DNA of 64,000 bases from Cryobacterium sp. BB307 (GTDB lineage: Bacteria > Actinomycetota > Actinomycetes > Actinomycetales > Microbacteriaceae): positions 248,001 through 312,000 of the forward strand of contig NZ_JAANZA010000003.1 in the NCBI RefSeq assembly GCF_012274275.1, written 5' to 3'. The notes beneath the pieces are model-generated. The model was not told the DNA's origin and ran no database searches. It was given only the letters and a program-made list of their open reading frames with translations. Both the position numbers and the translations under genes were made by a program. The stretch's first letter is position 1. Every line of letters starts with the position of its first letter. Shown here in pieces: positions 24,988 through 33,388 of the stretch.

Positions 24988-26280
24988 CTAGTTCGAGCGC
25001 GGGAACGGGCGCGAGCCCTTGCCTGTGTACAGCTGCTGTGGCCGACCGATGCGCGTGGTGGGGTCGTCATTCATCTCGCGCCACTGGGCGATCCAGCCGG
25101 GCAGGCGCCCGATCGCGAACAGCACCGTGAACATGCGGGCAGGGAAGCCCATCGCCTTGTAGATGACCCCGGTGTAGAAGTCGACATTCGGGTACAGCTT
25201 GCGCTCGATGAAGTAGTCATCGGCGAGCGCGACCTCTTCGAGCTGCTTGGCGATGTCGAGCAGGTCGTCCTTCACGCCGAGCGACGCGAGCACCTCGTCG
25301 GCGCTCTCCTTCACGAGCTTCGCGCGCGGGTCGAAGTTCTTGTACACCCGGTGGCCGAAGCCCATGAGCCGGATGCCCTCTTCCTTGTTCTTGACCCGCT
25401 CGACGAAGCGCTCGACGCTCTCGCCGGACTCCTTGATCTCGCGCAGCATCTTCAGCACCGCCTCGTTGGCCCCGCCGTGCAGCGGGCCGTAGAGCGCGTT
25501 GATGCCGGCGGAGACGGATGCGAATATGTTCGCCTCGGTCGAGCCGACCAGCCGCACGGTCGAGGTGGAGGCGTTCTGTTCGTGGTCCTCGTGCAGGATC
25601 AGCAAGCGGTCGAGTGCCTTGGACAGCACCGGATTCACCTCGTACGGCTCGGCCATGTTGCCGAAGTTCAGCTTGAGGAAGTTGTCGACGAAGTTGAGGC
25701 TGTTGTCCGGATAGAGGAACGCTTGGCCGAGGCTCTTCTTGTGCGCGTACGCGGCGATAACCGGGAGCTTCGCGAGCAGCCGGATGGTGGAGATCTCCAC
25801 CTGCTCCGGGTCGTGCACGTCGAGTGAGTCCTCGTAGTAGGTCGACAGCGCGCCTACAGCGCTGGAGAGCACCGACATCGGGTGTGCGTTGTGCGGAAGT
25901 GCGTCGAAGAACCGACGCAGGTCCTCGTGCAGCAGCGTGTGACGGCGGATGCGGTCCTCGAAGCGGTCCAATTCCACCGCGGTAGGCAATTCGCCGTAGA
26001 TGAGCAGCCAGGCCACCTCGAGATAGGTGGAGTGCTTCGCGAGGTCGGCGATGTCGTAGCCGCGGTAGCGCAGGATGCCCTGATCGCCGTCGATGTAGGT
26101 GATGCCGCTCTTGGTCGACGCCGTGTTCACAAAACCGGGATCGAATGCGGTGTAGCCGGTCTGCTTCGTGAAGGTCGAGATGTCAATCGATCCCTTGCCG
26201 TCATTGGCAGCGAGGATCGGGAACTCTGCGGATCCTCCGGGGAAGTGGAGGGTCGCTGTGGCGTCGTTGGCTTCTGTCAC
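24988..26280 (-). CDS. gltA: Citrate synthase
   Basis: 430 residues, hexameric type II-like citrate synthase. Catalytic residues are evident: His in GPLHGGANE (about 266), His in GFGHRVYK (about 309) and Asp in VDFYTGV (about 367). It condenses acetyl-CoA and oxaloacetate in the TCA cycle. N-terminal SAEFPILAANDGKGSIDIS is typical of the actinobacterial enzyme. It is a single gene, GTG start with TAGGCT ending 6 nt upstream, so a leaderless message is likely. Convergent with dapD. Confidence 0.96.
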   Translation of the reverse strand: MTEANDATATLHFPGGSAEFPILAANDGKGSIDISTFTKQTGYTAFDPGFVNTASTKSGITYIDGDQGILRYRGYDIADLAKHSTYLEVAWLLIYGELPTAVELDRFEDRIRRHTLLHEDLRRFFDALPHNAHPMSVLSSAVGALSTYYEDSLDVHDPEQVEISTIRLLAKLPVIAAYAHKKSLGQAFLYPDNSLNFVDNFLKLNFGNMAEPYEVNPVLSKALDRLLILHEDHEQNASTSTVRLVGSTEANIFASVSAGINALYGPLHGGANEAVLKMLREIKESGESVERFVERVKNKEEGIRLMGFGHRVYKNFDPRAKLVKESADEVLASLGVKDDLLDIAKQLEEVALADDYFIERKLYPNVDFYTGVIYKAMGFPARMFTVLFAIGRLPGWIAQWREMNDDPTTRIGRPQQLYTGKGSRPFPRSN

Positions 26281-26286
26281 GCGTAC

Positions 26287-26292
26287 AGCCTA
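26287..26292 (-). promoter_or_regulatory. -10 box of a leaderless promoter (gltA)
   Basis: TAGGCT on the minus strand ends 6 nt before the GTG at 26280. Confidence 0.6.
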
Positions 26293-26363
26293 ATTGGACG
26301 AACAGGCCATCATGGACTCCACCAATAGTTCACCCTTTTGGTTGGCGGTTGTCACCAAACGGC

Positions 26364-27458
26364 TCAGCGAACGGATGCCGCCAACCGCCGCACGGCATCC
26401 GCGACCGCGTCATCGGTGGCCGTTACCGCGATGCGGACGTGCCGGTCGTCGCCGTAGAAGGTCCCCGGCGTGACCAGGATGCCGAGGTCAGCGAACCGCT
26501 GGACCAGCCGCCACGCGTCGGAGCCGTCGCCGGCCCACAGGTACAGGCCGGCGTCGCTGTGGTCGATGCGCAGCCCGGCACCAGTCAATGCGCCGATGAG
26601 CACCTCGCGACGCTTCCGGTAACGCTCGCGCTGCTCGGCGACGTGGGCGTCGTCGCCCAGCACCGCCGCCATCGCGGCCTGGATCGGGGCGGGCGGGTTG
26701 AGCCCCAGGTGTTTGCGGACGGTCAGCACCCGCTCGAGCACATCGCCGCATCCGGCAGCGAACGCTGCACGATACCCGGCGAGGTTCGACTGCTTGCTGA
26801 GTGAGTACACCGCGAGGATGTTGGTCCGGCTGCCATCGATGACCCGGTCGTCGAGGATGCACGGTGTCGACGGCTCGGAACCCCAGCCGAGTTCCGCGTA
26901 GCACTCGTCGTTCACGATGACCGCACCCAGTTCGCGCGCGCGCCGCACGGCCGCGCGCAGTTCGTCGATGCCGAGCACCCGGCCGTCCGGGTTCCCGGGG
27001 CTGTTCAGCCAGATCAGCTTGGTGTCGTCGGGCCAGCTACTCGGGTCGTCGCCCGTGAACAGCTTCGCGCCGGCCAGGCGCGCTCCGACCGCGTAGGTCG
27101 GATAGGCGACGGATGGCTGCACCACGGTGTCGTCTGGCCCGAGTCCGAGCCACAGCGCCAAGCCCGCGATGAACTCCTTGGAGCCGACGAGGGGCAGCAC
27201 GTGCCGGTCCTGCAGCTCGAAGACGTTGCGGCGGCGGGCGTGCCAGTCGATGATGGCGCGCCGCAGCTCGGCGGTTCCGGCCGTCGACGGGTAGCCGGGG
27301 GCGTCCGCCGCGGCGGCGAGGGCTGCACGCGCGATCTCGGGGGTCGGGTCCACCGGGGAGCCGACCGACAGGTCGACGATGCCGGACGGATGCGATCGGG
27401 CCTTCTCAGCGAACGGCGCGAGCGCATCCCACGGGAAGTCGGGTAGGTCGAGCGTCAC
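26364..27458 (-). CDS. dapC: Succinyldiaminopimelate transaminase
   Basis: 364 residues from the GTG giving MTLDLPDFPWD. Class I/II aminotransferase fold with the PLP Lys in YSLSKQSNLAGYR (about 222), IWLNSPGNPDG and VNDECYAELGW. It converts N-succinyl-2-amino-6-ketopimelate to N-succinyl-diaminopimelate with glutamate. The identity rests on the fdxA-dapC pairing, a recalled actinobacterial hallmark, and on dapD and dapE nearby. The start is four bases after the ferredoxin stop; the longer upstream frame overlaps fdxA and was rejected. Confidence 0.93.
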   Translation of the reverse strand: MTLDLPDFPWDALAPFAEKARSHPSGIVDLSVGSPVDPTPEIARAALAAAADAPGYPSTAGTAELRRAIIDWHARRRNVFELQDRHVLPLVGSKEFIAGLALWLGLGPDDTVVQPSVAYPTYAVGARLAGAKLFTGDDPSSWPDDTKLIWLNSPGNPDGRVLGIDELRAAVRRARELGAVIVNDECYAELGWGSEPSTPCILDDRVIDGSRTNILAVYSLSKQSNLAGYRAAFAAGCGDVLERVLTVRKHLGLNPPAPIQAAMAAVLGDDAHVAEQRERYRKRREVLIGALTGAGLRIDHSDAGLYLWAGDGSDAWRLVQRFADLGILVTPGTFYGDDRHVRIAVTATDDAVADAVRRLAASVR

Positions 27459-27462
27459 CGTG

Positions 27463-27789
27463 CTACGCGCCGACGCCCTGCGGCGGAAGCGCGGCGACGA
27501 CCGCGTGATCCTTGTGGATGACCCCCACCTTGGCGGCCCCACCCGGTGACCCGACGTCGTCGAAGAACTCCACGTTCACGCGGTAGTAGTCGGCCCACTC
27601 GCTGGGCACGTCGTCTTCGTAGTAGATCGCCTCGACCGGGCAGACGGGCTCGCACGCACCGCAGTCGACGCATTCGTCGGGGTGGATGTAAAGCATCCGG
27701 TCGCCCTCGTAGATGCAGTCGACCGGGCACTCGTCGACGCACGCGCGATCCTTCACATCGACGCAGGGCAACGCGATCACGTACGTCAC
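27463..27789 (-). CDS. fdxA: 7Fe ferredoxin
   Basis: 108 residues. Eight cysteines are placed for a 3Fe-4S/4Fe-4S pair: Cys9, 17, 21, 25 and Cys40, 43, 46, 50, the latter in [14 protein letters not shown]. The tail ([17 protein letters not shown]) is typical of FdxA/FdxC in actinobacteria. Small soluble electron carrier, partner unknown (P450s, oxidoreductases). It starts GTG in a 4-nt overlap with the deacetylase stop and a Shine-Dalgarno AAGGAG lies within that gene, so the three genes form an operon with dapC. Confidence 0.95.
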   Translation of the reverse strand: MTYVIALPCVDVKDRACVDECPVDCIYEGDRMLYIHPDECVDCGACEPVCPVEAIYYEDDVPSEWADYYRVNVEFFDDVGSPGGAAKVGVIHKDHAVVAALPPQGVGA

Positions 27790-28976
27790 TGTGGGTCGCT
27801 CTCCTTCGACTTGGGGCTGCCACCCATGCTACCCCTCGCCGGAAACGACAATCGGGGCCAGCCGATCACGAGCGCGACGATCACGATCGGCCCGTATGCC
27901 CACAACCAGCCGGCGAAGTTCGCGGGAATCAGCACCGACCCGCCCGGCCCGACCATCGCGAACAGCCCGATGGTCAGCAGCATGGCGGCCGCGCTGATGG
28001 CGACCGGGATGCGGCTGCCGAAGTACAGGCGCATCCCGACCAGCAGCGCGCTGATCACCAGCAGCGATGCGGCGACGCCGACCCAGAGCGGTCCGCTCGG
28101 CAGTGTGAGCGCGAGCTGGTGGTTCACGGTCGCGATCGCGCCGATCGCGGCGCCGAGCACGGCGGCGATGACCCCGGTTGTCACCTTTCCGCTGCGGGTG
28201 AGACCGGCCCAGCCCGGTGTGGGCGGCACGTGCCTTCCCCGGCGTTCGAACGACTCGAGGGTCGTGACGACCTCGGTCTGCCCGCCGGGATGCGTGATGG
28301 TGTCGCCGTCCAGGCGCAGTTGCGACCGGTAGGCGCGAAGGGCGGCCCTCTTGGTGTCGACCACCGGCCGCACATCGACGCGGCGGGCGGTGTTGGATGT
28401 GCCGGCATCCGGCACGATCACCCAGAACGGCACGCCGAGGACCGCGGTGGCCTGCGCGGTCGCCTCGTGCACGCGGACGTGGTCCGGATGCCCATATCCG
28501 CCGTCCGCGTCGTAACTGACGACCGCGGTGGGCTGAACCGTTGCGATCGCGGTCGCGATGTCGGCGACCACATCACCGAACTCTGCCGCGCACAGGCTGT
28601 CATCGGCGACATCCGGAAGGGGAAGCGGCCGGCCGTCGTCGCCCCAGACCATGCCGGAGTCGGTGTACCGACGCGGGGCGCGACCGGCCAGCCTGGCGCC
28701 CGCATCCCCGAGGAACCAGTGGTCGCCGACGCCGAGGGTCGTGAGCGCTGCCCGCAGTTCGGATTCGCGCTGCCGGGTGAGTGCATCCGCGCTCAGACCC
28801 GCGAGCTCCGGATCGATGATCTCGCCGAGCTCGCCGCGCGTGCAGGTGAGAACGGCGACGGCGGCACCATTGGCGACGAGTGTCGCGATAGTGCCGCCGG
28901 TCGTGATCGATTCGTCATCCGGATGCGCGTGCACGAAAAGAACACGCTCGCCCGGCTGCCTATCGACTGGATTCAC
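27786..28976 (-). CDS. PIG-L (MshB-like) deacetylase fused to a C-terminal membrane domain
   Basis: 396 residues from the GTG giving [10 protein letters not shown]. Zinc deacetylase motifs: HAHPDDES (16-23) and [11 protein letters not shown] near 170. This family includes MshB, which deacetylates GlcNAc-inositol in mycothiol synthesis, and Mca. From about residue 265 the protein continues into four transmembrane helices. In Mycobacterium mshB is followed by a separate small membrane gene (Rv1171), so this may be a fusion of the two; that is inference from recalled gene order. Downstream fdxA and dapC fit the same block. Start chosen by TATCCT 7 nt upstream. Confidence 0.85.
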   Translation of the reverse strand: MNPVDRQPGERVLFVHAHPDDESITTGGTIATLVANGAAVAVLTCTRGELGEIIDPELAGLSADALTRQRESELRAALTTLGVGDHWFLGDAGARLAGRAPRRYTDSGMVWGDDGRPLPLPDVADDSLCAAEFGDVVADIATAIATVQPTAVVSYDADGGYGHPDHVRVHEATAQATAVLGVPFWVIVPDAGTSNTARRVDVRPVVDTKRAALRAYRSQLRLDGDTITHPGGQTEVVTTLESFERRGRHVPPTPGWAGLTRSGKVTTGVIAAVLGAAIGAIATVNHQLALTLPSGPLWVGVAASLLVISALLVGMRLYFGSRIPVAISAAAMLLTIGLFAMVGPGGSVLIPANFAGWLWAYGPIVIVALVIGWPRLSFPARGSMGGSPKSKESDPQ

Positions 28977-28983
28977 AGTGCTC

Positions 28984-28989
28984 AGGATA
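28984..28989 (-). promoter_or_regulatory. -10 box of a leaderless promoter (PIG-L deacetylase)
   Basis: TATCCT on the minus strand ends 7 nt before the GTG at 28976, just outside the upstream lipoprotein gene's stop. Confidence 0.6.
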
Positions 28990-29004
28990 GGCGAGTGGGG
29001 AGCC

Positions 29005-29460
29005 TCACTCCGTCTTGCCACCCTCGGTGACCAGGTAGGAGACCTGCCAGCCGCCGTCAGCGTTCTCGACGGTGAACATCACACCGTAGTCGTCGTTGCC
29101 GAAGACGCCTGACGCAGCCTTGTCGTCCTGGATCAGCATGCCGTCGATCCCGGCTGCCTTCAGGTCAGCCTCGATCTTCGCGCCGGCCTCAAGGCCGCTC
29201 ACTCCGATGACGACCGTCCACGTCTTCACATCGCCCATCTTCAGCGACGAGCCCTCTTTCACCGGCCCGTCATACAGCGGCACAGCCTTCGGGAAGTCGC
29301 CCGGGATGGACGAACCGCTGTCCTCGACGTTGACGCCGAGGCCGTCCTCTACGAGGTTCTCGAGCGGGTTGCTGAAGCAGCCGCTGAGGCTGAAGACCAT
29401 GCCGCCGCTCAGGAGGATCGCGGCGGTGACTGTGGTGAGCTTGCGGGCAGGCTTGAACAT
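29005..29460 (-). CDS. Small lipoprotein, function unknown
   Basis: 151 residues from the ATG after the Shine-Dalgarno TAAGGAAG. Signal peptide with lipobox LSGC and Cys28; the mature part begins FSNPLENLVEDGLG. The remainder is a compact alpha/beta domain (WTVVIGVSGLEAGAKIEADL, YGVMFTVENADGGWQVSYLV) ending GGKTE. No conserved enzymatic motif was recognised. It lies between typA and the MshB-like gene, all on the minus strand. The ORF extends 20 codons upstream, but those lack a ribosome site and would bury the signal peptide. Confidence 0.82.
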   Translation of the reverse strand: MFKPARKLTTVTAAILLSGGMVFSLSGCFSNPLENLVEDGLGVNVEDSGSSIPGDFPKAVPLYDGPVKEGSSLKMGDVKTWTVVIGVSGLEAGAKIEADLKAAGIDGMLIQDDKAASGVFGNDDYGVMFTVENADGGWQVSYLVTEGGKTE

Positions 29461-29570
29461 GACTTCCTTAGGTGGGCTGGGCCGAACGGAGCAATGATTC
29501 CAGAACTCGGGCGATCGCACCTACCTGAGGACACCCCAGAACTCGAAAGTCTCGGGTGACCCCGCCCACG

Positions 29571-31478
29571 TCAGGCGTTGTTTGCTCGCTTGACCGCCGC
29601 CGCGGAACGCGCACGCGCGTTGGAATCCAGCTCAACCTTGCGGATGCGCACGAAATCGGGCGTGACCTCGACGCACTCGTCCTCGCGCGCGAACTCGAGG
29701 CTCTCCTCGAGGCTCAGCTGGCGCGATGGAGTCATCGACTCGAATGACTCTGCGGTCGACGAGCGGATGTTATTGAGCTTCTTCTCCTTGGTGATGTTCA
29801 CGTCCATGTCGTCGGCGCGCGAGTTCTCGCCGATGACCATGCCCTCGTAGACCTCCTCGCCGGGGTTGACGAAGAACGACATCCGCTCTTGCAACGCGAT
29901 GATCGCGAACGGCGTCACGACGCCGGTCCGGTCGGCCACAATGGAGCCGGTGTTGCGCGTGACGATCGAGCCGGCCCACTCGCCGTAGCCGTGGGAGATT
30001 GCGTTGGCGATCCCGGTTCCGCGAGTGAGCGTCATGAACTCGGTGCGGAAGCCGATGAGTCCGCGCGAAGGCACGATGAAGTCCATCCGGACCCAGCCTG
30101 TGCCGTGGTTCGCCATGTTCTCCATGCGTCCCTTGCGTGCGGCAAGGAGTTGCGTGATCGCGCCGAGGTACTCCTCGGGCACGTCGATGGTGAGCTCTTC
30201 GAACGGCTCGTGCACCTTGCCGTCGACCATTCTGGTGACGACCTGGGGCTTGCCCACGGTGAGCTCGAAGCCTTCGCGGCGCATCTGCTCGACCAGAATG
30301 GCCAGAGCCAGTTCCCCGCGGCCCTGCACCTCCCAAGCATCCGGGCGCCCGATATCGAGCACGCGGAGCGAGACGTTGCCGACCAGTTCGCGGTCGAGTC
30401 GGTCCTTGACCATGCGCGCGGTGAGCTTGTGCCCCTTGACCTTGCCGACGAGCGGGCTGGTGTTGGTGCCGATGGTCATCGAGATGGCGGGGTCGTCGAT
30501 GTGGATCGCCGGCAGCGCCCGGACGTCCTCAGGGTCGGTGAGGGTGTCGCCGATCGTGATGTCGGCGAAGCCGGCGACGGCGACGATGTCGCCAGGGCCG
30601 GCGCTCTCGGCCGGGTAGCGGTCGAGAGCCTTGGTCATCATCAGTTCGGTGACCCGCACGTTGTGGATCTCACCGTCCTGGCGGACCCAAGCGACCGTCT
30701 GCCCCTTCTTCAGCGTGCCGTTGAAGATGCGCAGCAGGGCGAGGCGGCCGAGGAAGGGGCTCGCGTCGAGGTTGGTGACGTGGGCCTGCAGCGGGTGTGC
30801 GTCGTCGTAGGTCGGTGCTGGGATGTGCTTCAGGATCGCCTCGAACAGCGGCTCCAGGTCGGGGCTGTCCGGCAGGCTGCCGTTGGCCGGCTTGTTGACG
30901 CTGGCCATGCCGTTGCGACCGGATGCGTAGACGACGGGGACGTCGAGCACCGAGTCGAGGTCGAGGTCGGGCACGTCCTCGGCCAGGTCGCTTGCGAGGC
31001 CGAGCAGCAGGTCGCTGGCTTCGCTCACCACCTCGTCGATGCGCGCATCCGGTCGGTCCGTCTTGTTGACCAGGAGGATCACCGGCAGCTTCGCCTCGAG
31101 CGCCTTGCGCAGCACGAAGCGGGTCTGCGGAAGCGGGCCCTCGCTCGCGTCGACCAGCAGCACGACGCCGTCGACCATGCTGAGGCCGCGTTCGACCTCG
31201 CCGCCGAAGTCAGCGTGGCCGGGGGTGTCGATCACGTTGATGGTGATCGGGCTGGTGGCGTGGGCGCCGCTGTACGAGATGGCCGTGTTCTTGGCCAGGA
31301 TCGTGATGCCCTTCTCCCGCTCCAGGTCGCCGGAGTCCATGGCCCGCTCCTCGACGTGCGCGTGCGAGTCGAAGGAGTTCGTCTGGCGCAGCATGGCGTC
31401 GACGAGTGTCGTCTTGCCGTGGTCGACGTGGGCGACGATCGCTACGTTTCTCACGTCGTTACGAGTGGCAATGGCCAT
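29571..31478 (-). CDS. typA: Ribosome-associated GTPase TypA/BipA
   Basis: 635 residues. Translation-factor GTPase with G1 AHVDHGKTTL (16-25), the switch region with GIT, DTPGHADFGGEVER and NKTDRPD; EF-G-like domains II, III and V follow, then the BipA-specific C-terminal part. TypA binds the ribosome and acts in stress and low-temperature ribosome assembly. Near-full-length for the family. The 70-bp gap upstream contains a TTGACT box, a poly-A tract and TTAGGA before the start. Next to the LpqW-like lipoprotein, as recalled for Mycobacterium. Confidence 0.95.
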   Translation of the reverse strand: MAIATRNDVRNVAIVAHVDHGKTTLVDAMLRQTNSFDSHAHVEERAMDSGDLEREKGITILAKNTAISYSGAHATSPITINVIDTPGHADFGGEVERGLSMVDGVVLLVDASEGPLPQTRFVLRKALEAKLPVILLVNKTDRPDARIDEVVSEASDLLLGLASDLAEDVPDLDLDSVLDVPVVYASGRNGMASVNKPANGSLPDSPDLEPLFEAILKHIPAPTYDDAHPLQAHVTNLDASPFLGRLALLRIFNGTLKKGQTVAWVRQDGEIHNVRVTELMMTKALDRYPAESAGPGDIVAVAGFADITIGDTLTDPEDVRALPAIHIDDPAISMTIGTNTSPLVGKVKGHKLTARMVKDRLDRELVGNVSLRVLDIGRPDAWEVQGRGELALAILVEQMRREGFELTVGKPQVVTRMVDGKVHEPFEELTIDVPEEYLGAITQLLAARKGRMENMANHGTGWVRMDFIVPSRGLIGFRTEFMTLTRGTGIANAISHGYGEWAGSIVTRNTGSIVADRTGVVTPFAIIALQERMSFFVNPGEEVYEGMVIGENSRADDMDVNITKEKKLNNIRSSTAESFESMTPSRQLSLEESLEFAREDECVEVTPDFVRIRKVELDSNARARSAAAVKRANNA

Positions 31479-31548
31479 GGGGGTGCGTCCTAAGGTTTTT
31501 TTGGGGGGCAGTCAATACTACTTGGAACCCGCTGGGCGCTCTGCGGGG

Positions 31549-33333
31549 TCAGTCGGCGGCGTCGGCCGGTGCCCAGTCCCACACGTTCCAGAGCACGCCG
31601 GCCGCCAGCGGCGCCGGGGCAATACCGGTCACCGAGTCGTCGAACGCCACGGTCGCGGGGTACTGGTAGAGCGGCACCCCGTACGCGTCGGCGAACAGGG
31701 CCTCGTCCAATCGGATGCGCAACTCGAGTTGCTCGTCATCCTCGGGCGTCACCGAGAGTTGCAGGATGAGCTCGTCCACCGTCTCGTTCGAGTAGCCGTT
31801 CAGGTTGCCCTTCTCGCCGGTACCGAAGATCGACCGCACCGCCGTCACCGACAGGTTCGAGTAGTCCCACGCGAAGAGCGCCGCGTCGTAACTGGCGGTG
31901 CCCAACAGGCCAAGCCAGTCCGGGCTCGAGCAATCGGTGACCCGGAACCCAGCCTCAGCCGCGCTGTCCCGGATCAGCTGGAACTCGAGCAGGCGGCGCG
32001 GATTGCTCGGGTCGTAGAGCAGGCACACCGTCGGAGCCGACACCCCGGCCTCGGCCAGCAGCTCCCGCGCACCTTCGATGTCGGGCCGGGCATATTCCTC
32101 GGACCCGTTCTGCTCGACCGCACCCGAGTAGCCGGGCGCACCGGGCAGGAACAGCTGGGAGTCGCGCCGCACCGGCTCCGACGTCAGGTCGCCGATCGTC
32201 TGCTCCACCAGTTCGTCCCTGGGCACGGTCATCAGGAAGGCCGATCGGATGCGCGGGTCGGTGAAGACGCCGTTGGGGCTCGCGCCGAACGTGAGGTCGA
32301 GGTGCTCGTAACTGCCGTTGACCGTGTTCGCGATGGTTATGCCGTCGAGCCGGTCCAGCGTCGCCGCGACATCGGCGCTCAGTTGCGGGCTAATCACGTC
32401 GACGTCGCCCTCCTCCAGCGCCTGCACCTGCGCGAGCGGGTCGGCGATGGTGCGCACCACGACCGTCTCGTAGGTGGGCTGCTTCTCGCCGCGGTAGCGC
32501 GGGTTGGCGGTGAGGGTCACCTCGTCCCCGGGCACCAGGTTGCTGATGACGTACGGCCCGTTCGAGACCAGCAGGTCGGAGTCCTGGGCCGGGGCCTCCG
32601 CGAAGTTGTAGGCGCTGTTCCACACCCCGGCGATCGCGGCCAGGTCCTCCTCGTCGGCTGACTCAACCGCGTCGACGAGAGCCTGCTTCGCCGCATCCGG
32701 CTCGTCAATGCTCAACGCCCGCCCCGCGACGACGTGAGCGGGCACGCCGACGTCGAGCACGAGCTGCCAGTCGATGAAGTAGTGGTCGTAAGTCAGGGTC
32801 AGCGAGCGCCCGTCATCCCCGAGCTCCGGGATCTCGTTCGCGTACTGCAGCCCGGAGGTGATCGCGCCGTCGAAGTGCACCACGCCGTCCGGGAACTCCT
32901 TCGTGTACTCCCCCGTCGCCGGATCGACGTACGCGTCGTCATCGAAGTCCGGAGTGTTGAGCGCGCCAGAGTTCGCGACCCAGGCCAGCAACAGGTCGGA
33001 TGCGTCCACCGCCACGCCATCGGACCAGACCGCGTCTTGCGCCAGCTCGTAATGCACCCTGAACGGGTCGTTGGAGATGACCTCCATGCGGCCGAAGGAC
33101 TCATCAAGCACGAGCTCGGACTCATCGTTGTAGTAGGCGAAGGACGAGTTGACGGTCTGTGCGATGGCGCGGTTCGCGGGCGTGTTGCCGTAGCCGGAGT
33201 GGTCGTTGAGGGAGAAGAACGAGCCGCTCGTGGCGACGGTGACGCGACTGTCCTCGAGAACACTCTGACCGGTGCATCCGGAAAGCAGCACGAGGACACT
33301 GGCGACGACGAGCGCCGTACTGACCCTGTTGAT
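31549..33333 (-). CDS. ABC transporter family substrate-binding lipoprotein (LpqW-like), probable ATC start
   Basis: 594 residues from ATC 33333, or 580 from GTG 33291. From ATC the N-terminus is MNRVSTALVVASVLVLLSGC, a complete lipoprotein signal with Cys20. The GTG form would leave only four residues before the Cys. The Shine-Dalgarno GGGGAG ends 7 nt before the ATC, and no ATG, GTG or TTG lies between it and the in-frame TGA upstream. The rest is a periplasmic-type peptide-binding fold (SBP_bac_5): VWSDGVAVDASDLLLAW, EIPELGDDGRSLTLTY, DVDVISPQLSADVAA. It is paralogous to the binding protein at 38688-40490. Neighbour of typA as LpqW is in Mycobacterium, so it may regulate lipomannan synthesis rather than import. 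Confidence 0.88.
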   Translation of the reverse strand: MNRVSTALVVASVLVLLSGCTGQSVLEDSRVTVATSGSFFSLNDHSGYGNTPANRAIAQTVNSSFAYYNDESELVLDESFGRMEVISNDPFRVHYELAQDAVWSDGVAVDASDLLLAWVANSGALNTPDFDDDAYVDPATGEYTKEFPDGVVHFDGAITSGLQYANEIPELGDDGRSLTLTYDHYFIDWQLVLDVGVPAHVVAGRALSIDEPDAAKQALVDAVESADEEDLAAIAGVWNSAYNFAEAPAQDSDLLVSNGPYVISNLVPGDEVTLTANPRYRGEKQPTYETVVVRTIADPLAQVQALEEGDVDVISPQLSADVAATLDRLDGITIANTVNGSYEHLDLTFGASPNGVFTDPRIRSAFLMTVPRDELVEQTIGDLTSEPVRRDSQLFLPGAPGYSGAVEQNGSEEYARPDIEGARELLAEAGVSAPTVCLLYDPSNPRRLLEFQLIRDSAAEAGFRVTDCSSPDWLGLLGTASYDAALFAWDYSNLSVTAVRSIFGTGEKGNLNGYSNETVDELILQLSVTPEDDEQLELRIRLDEALFADAYGVPLYQYPATVAFDDSVTGIAPAPLAAGVLWNVWDWAPADAAD

Positions 33334-33347
33334 GCTGTGACTCCCCT

Positions 33348-33385
33348 CACTCGGCGGGGTTCAAATTACCCCACTTCGCCGAGTG
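33348..33385 (-). terminator. Hairpin between the ABC ATPase and the second binding protein
   Basis: CACTCGGCG (33348-33356) pairs perfectly with CGCCGAGTG (33377-33385) around an inner GGGG/CCCC. On the mRNA the Shine-Dalgarno of the lipoprotein gene begins right after the stem, so it may be a terminator or a stability element. Confidence 0.6.
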
Positions 33386-33388
33386 CCT

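Noticed and set aside
29889-31493. 534-codon plus-strand frame opposite typA
   Set aside because: Shadow; no ribosome site, no domain, and typA is certain.
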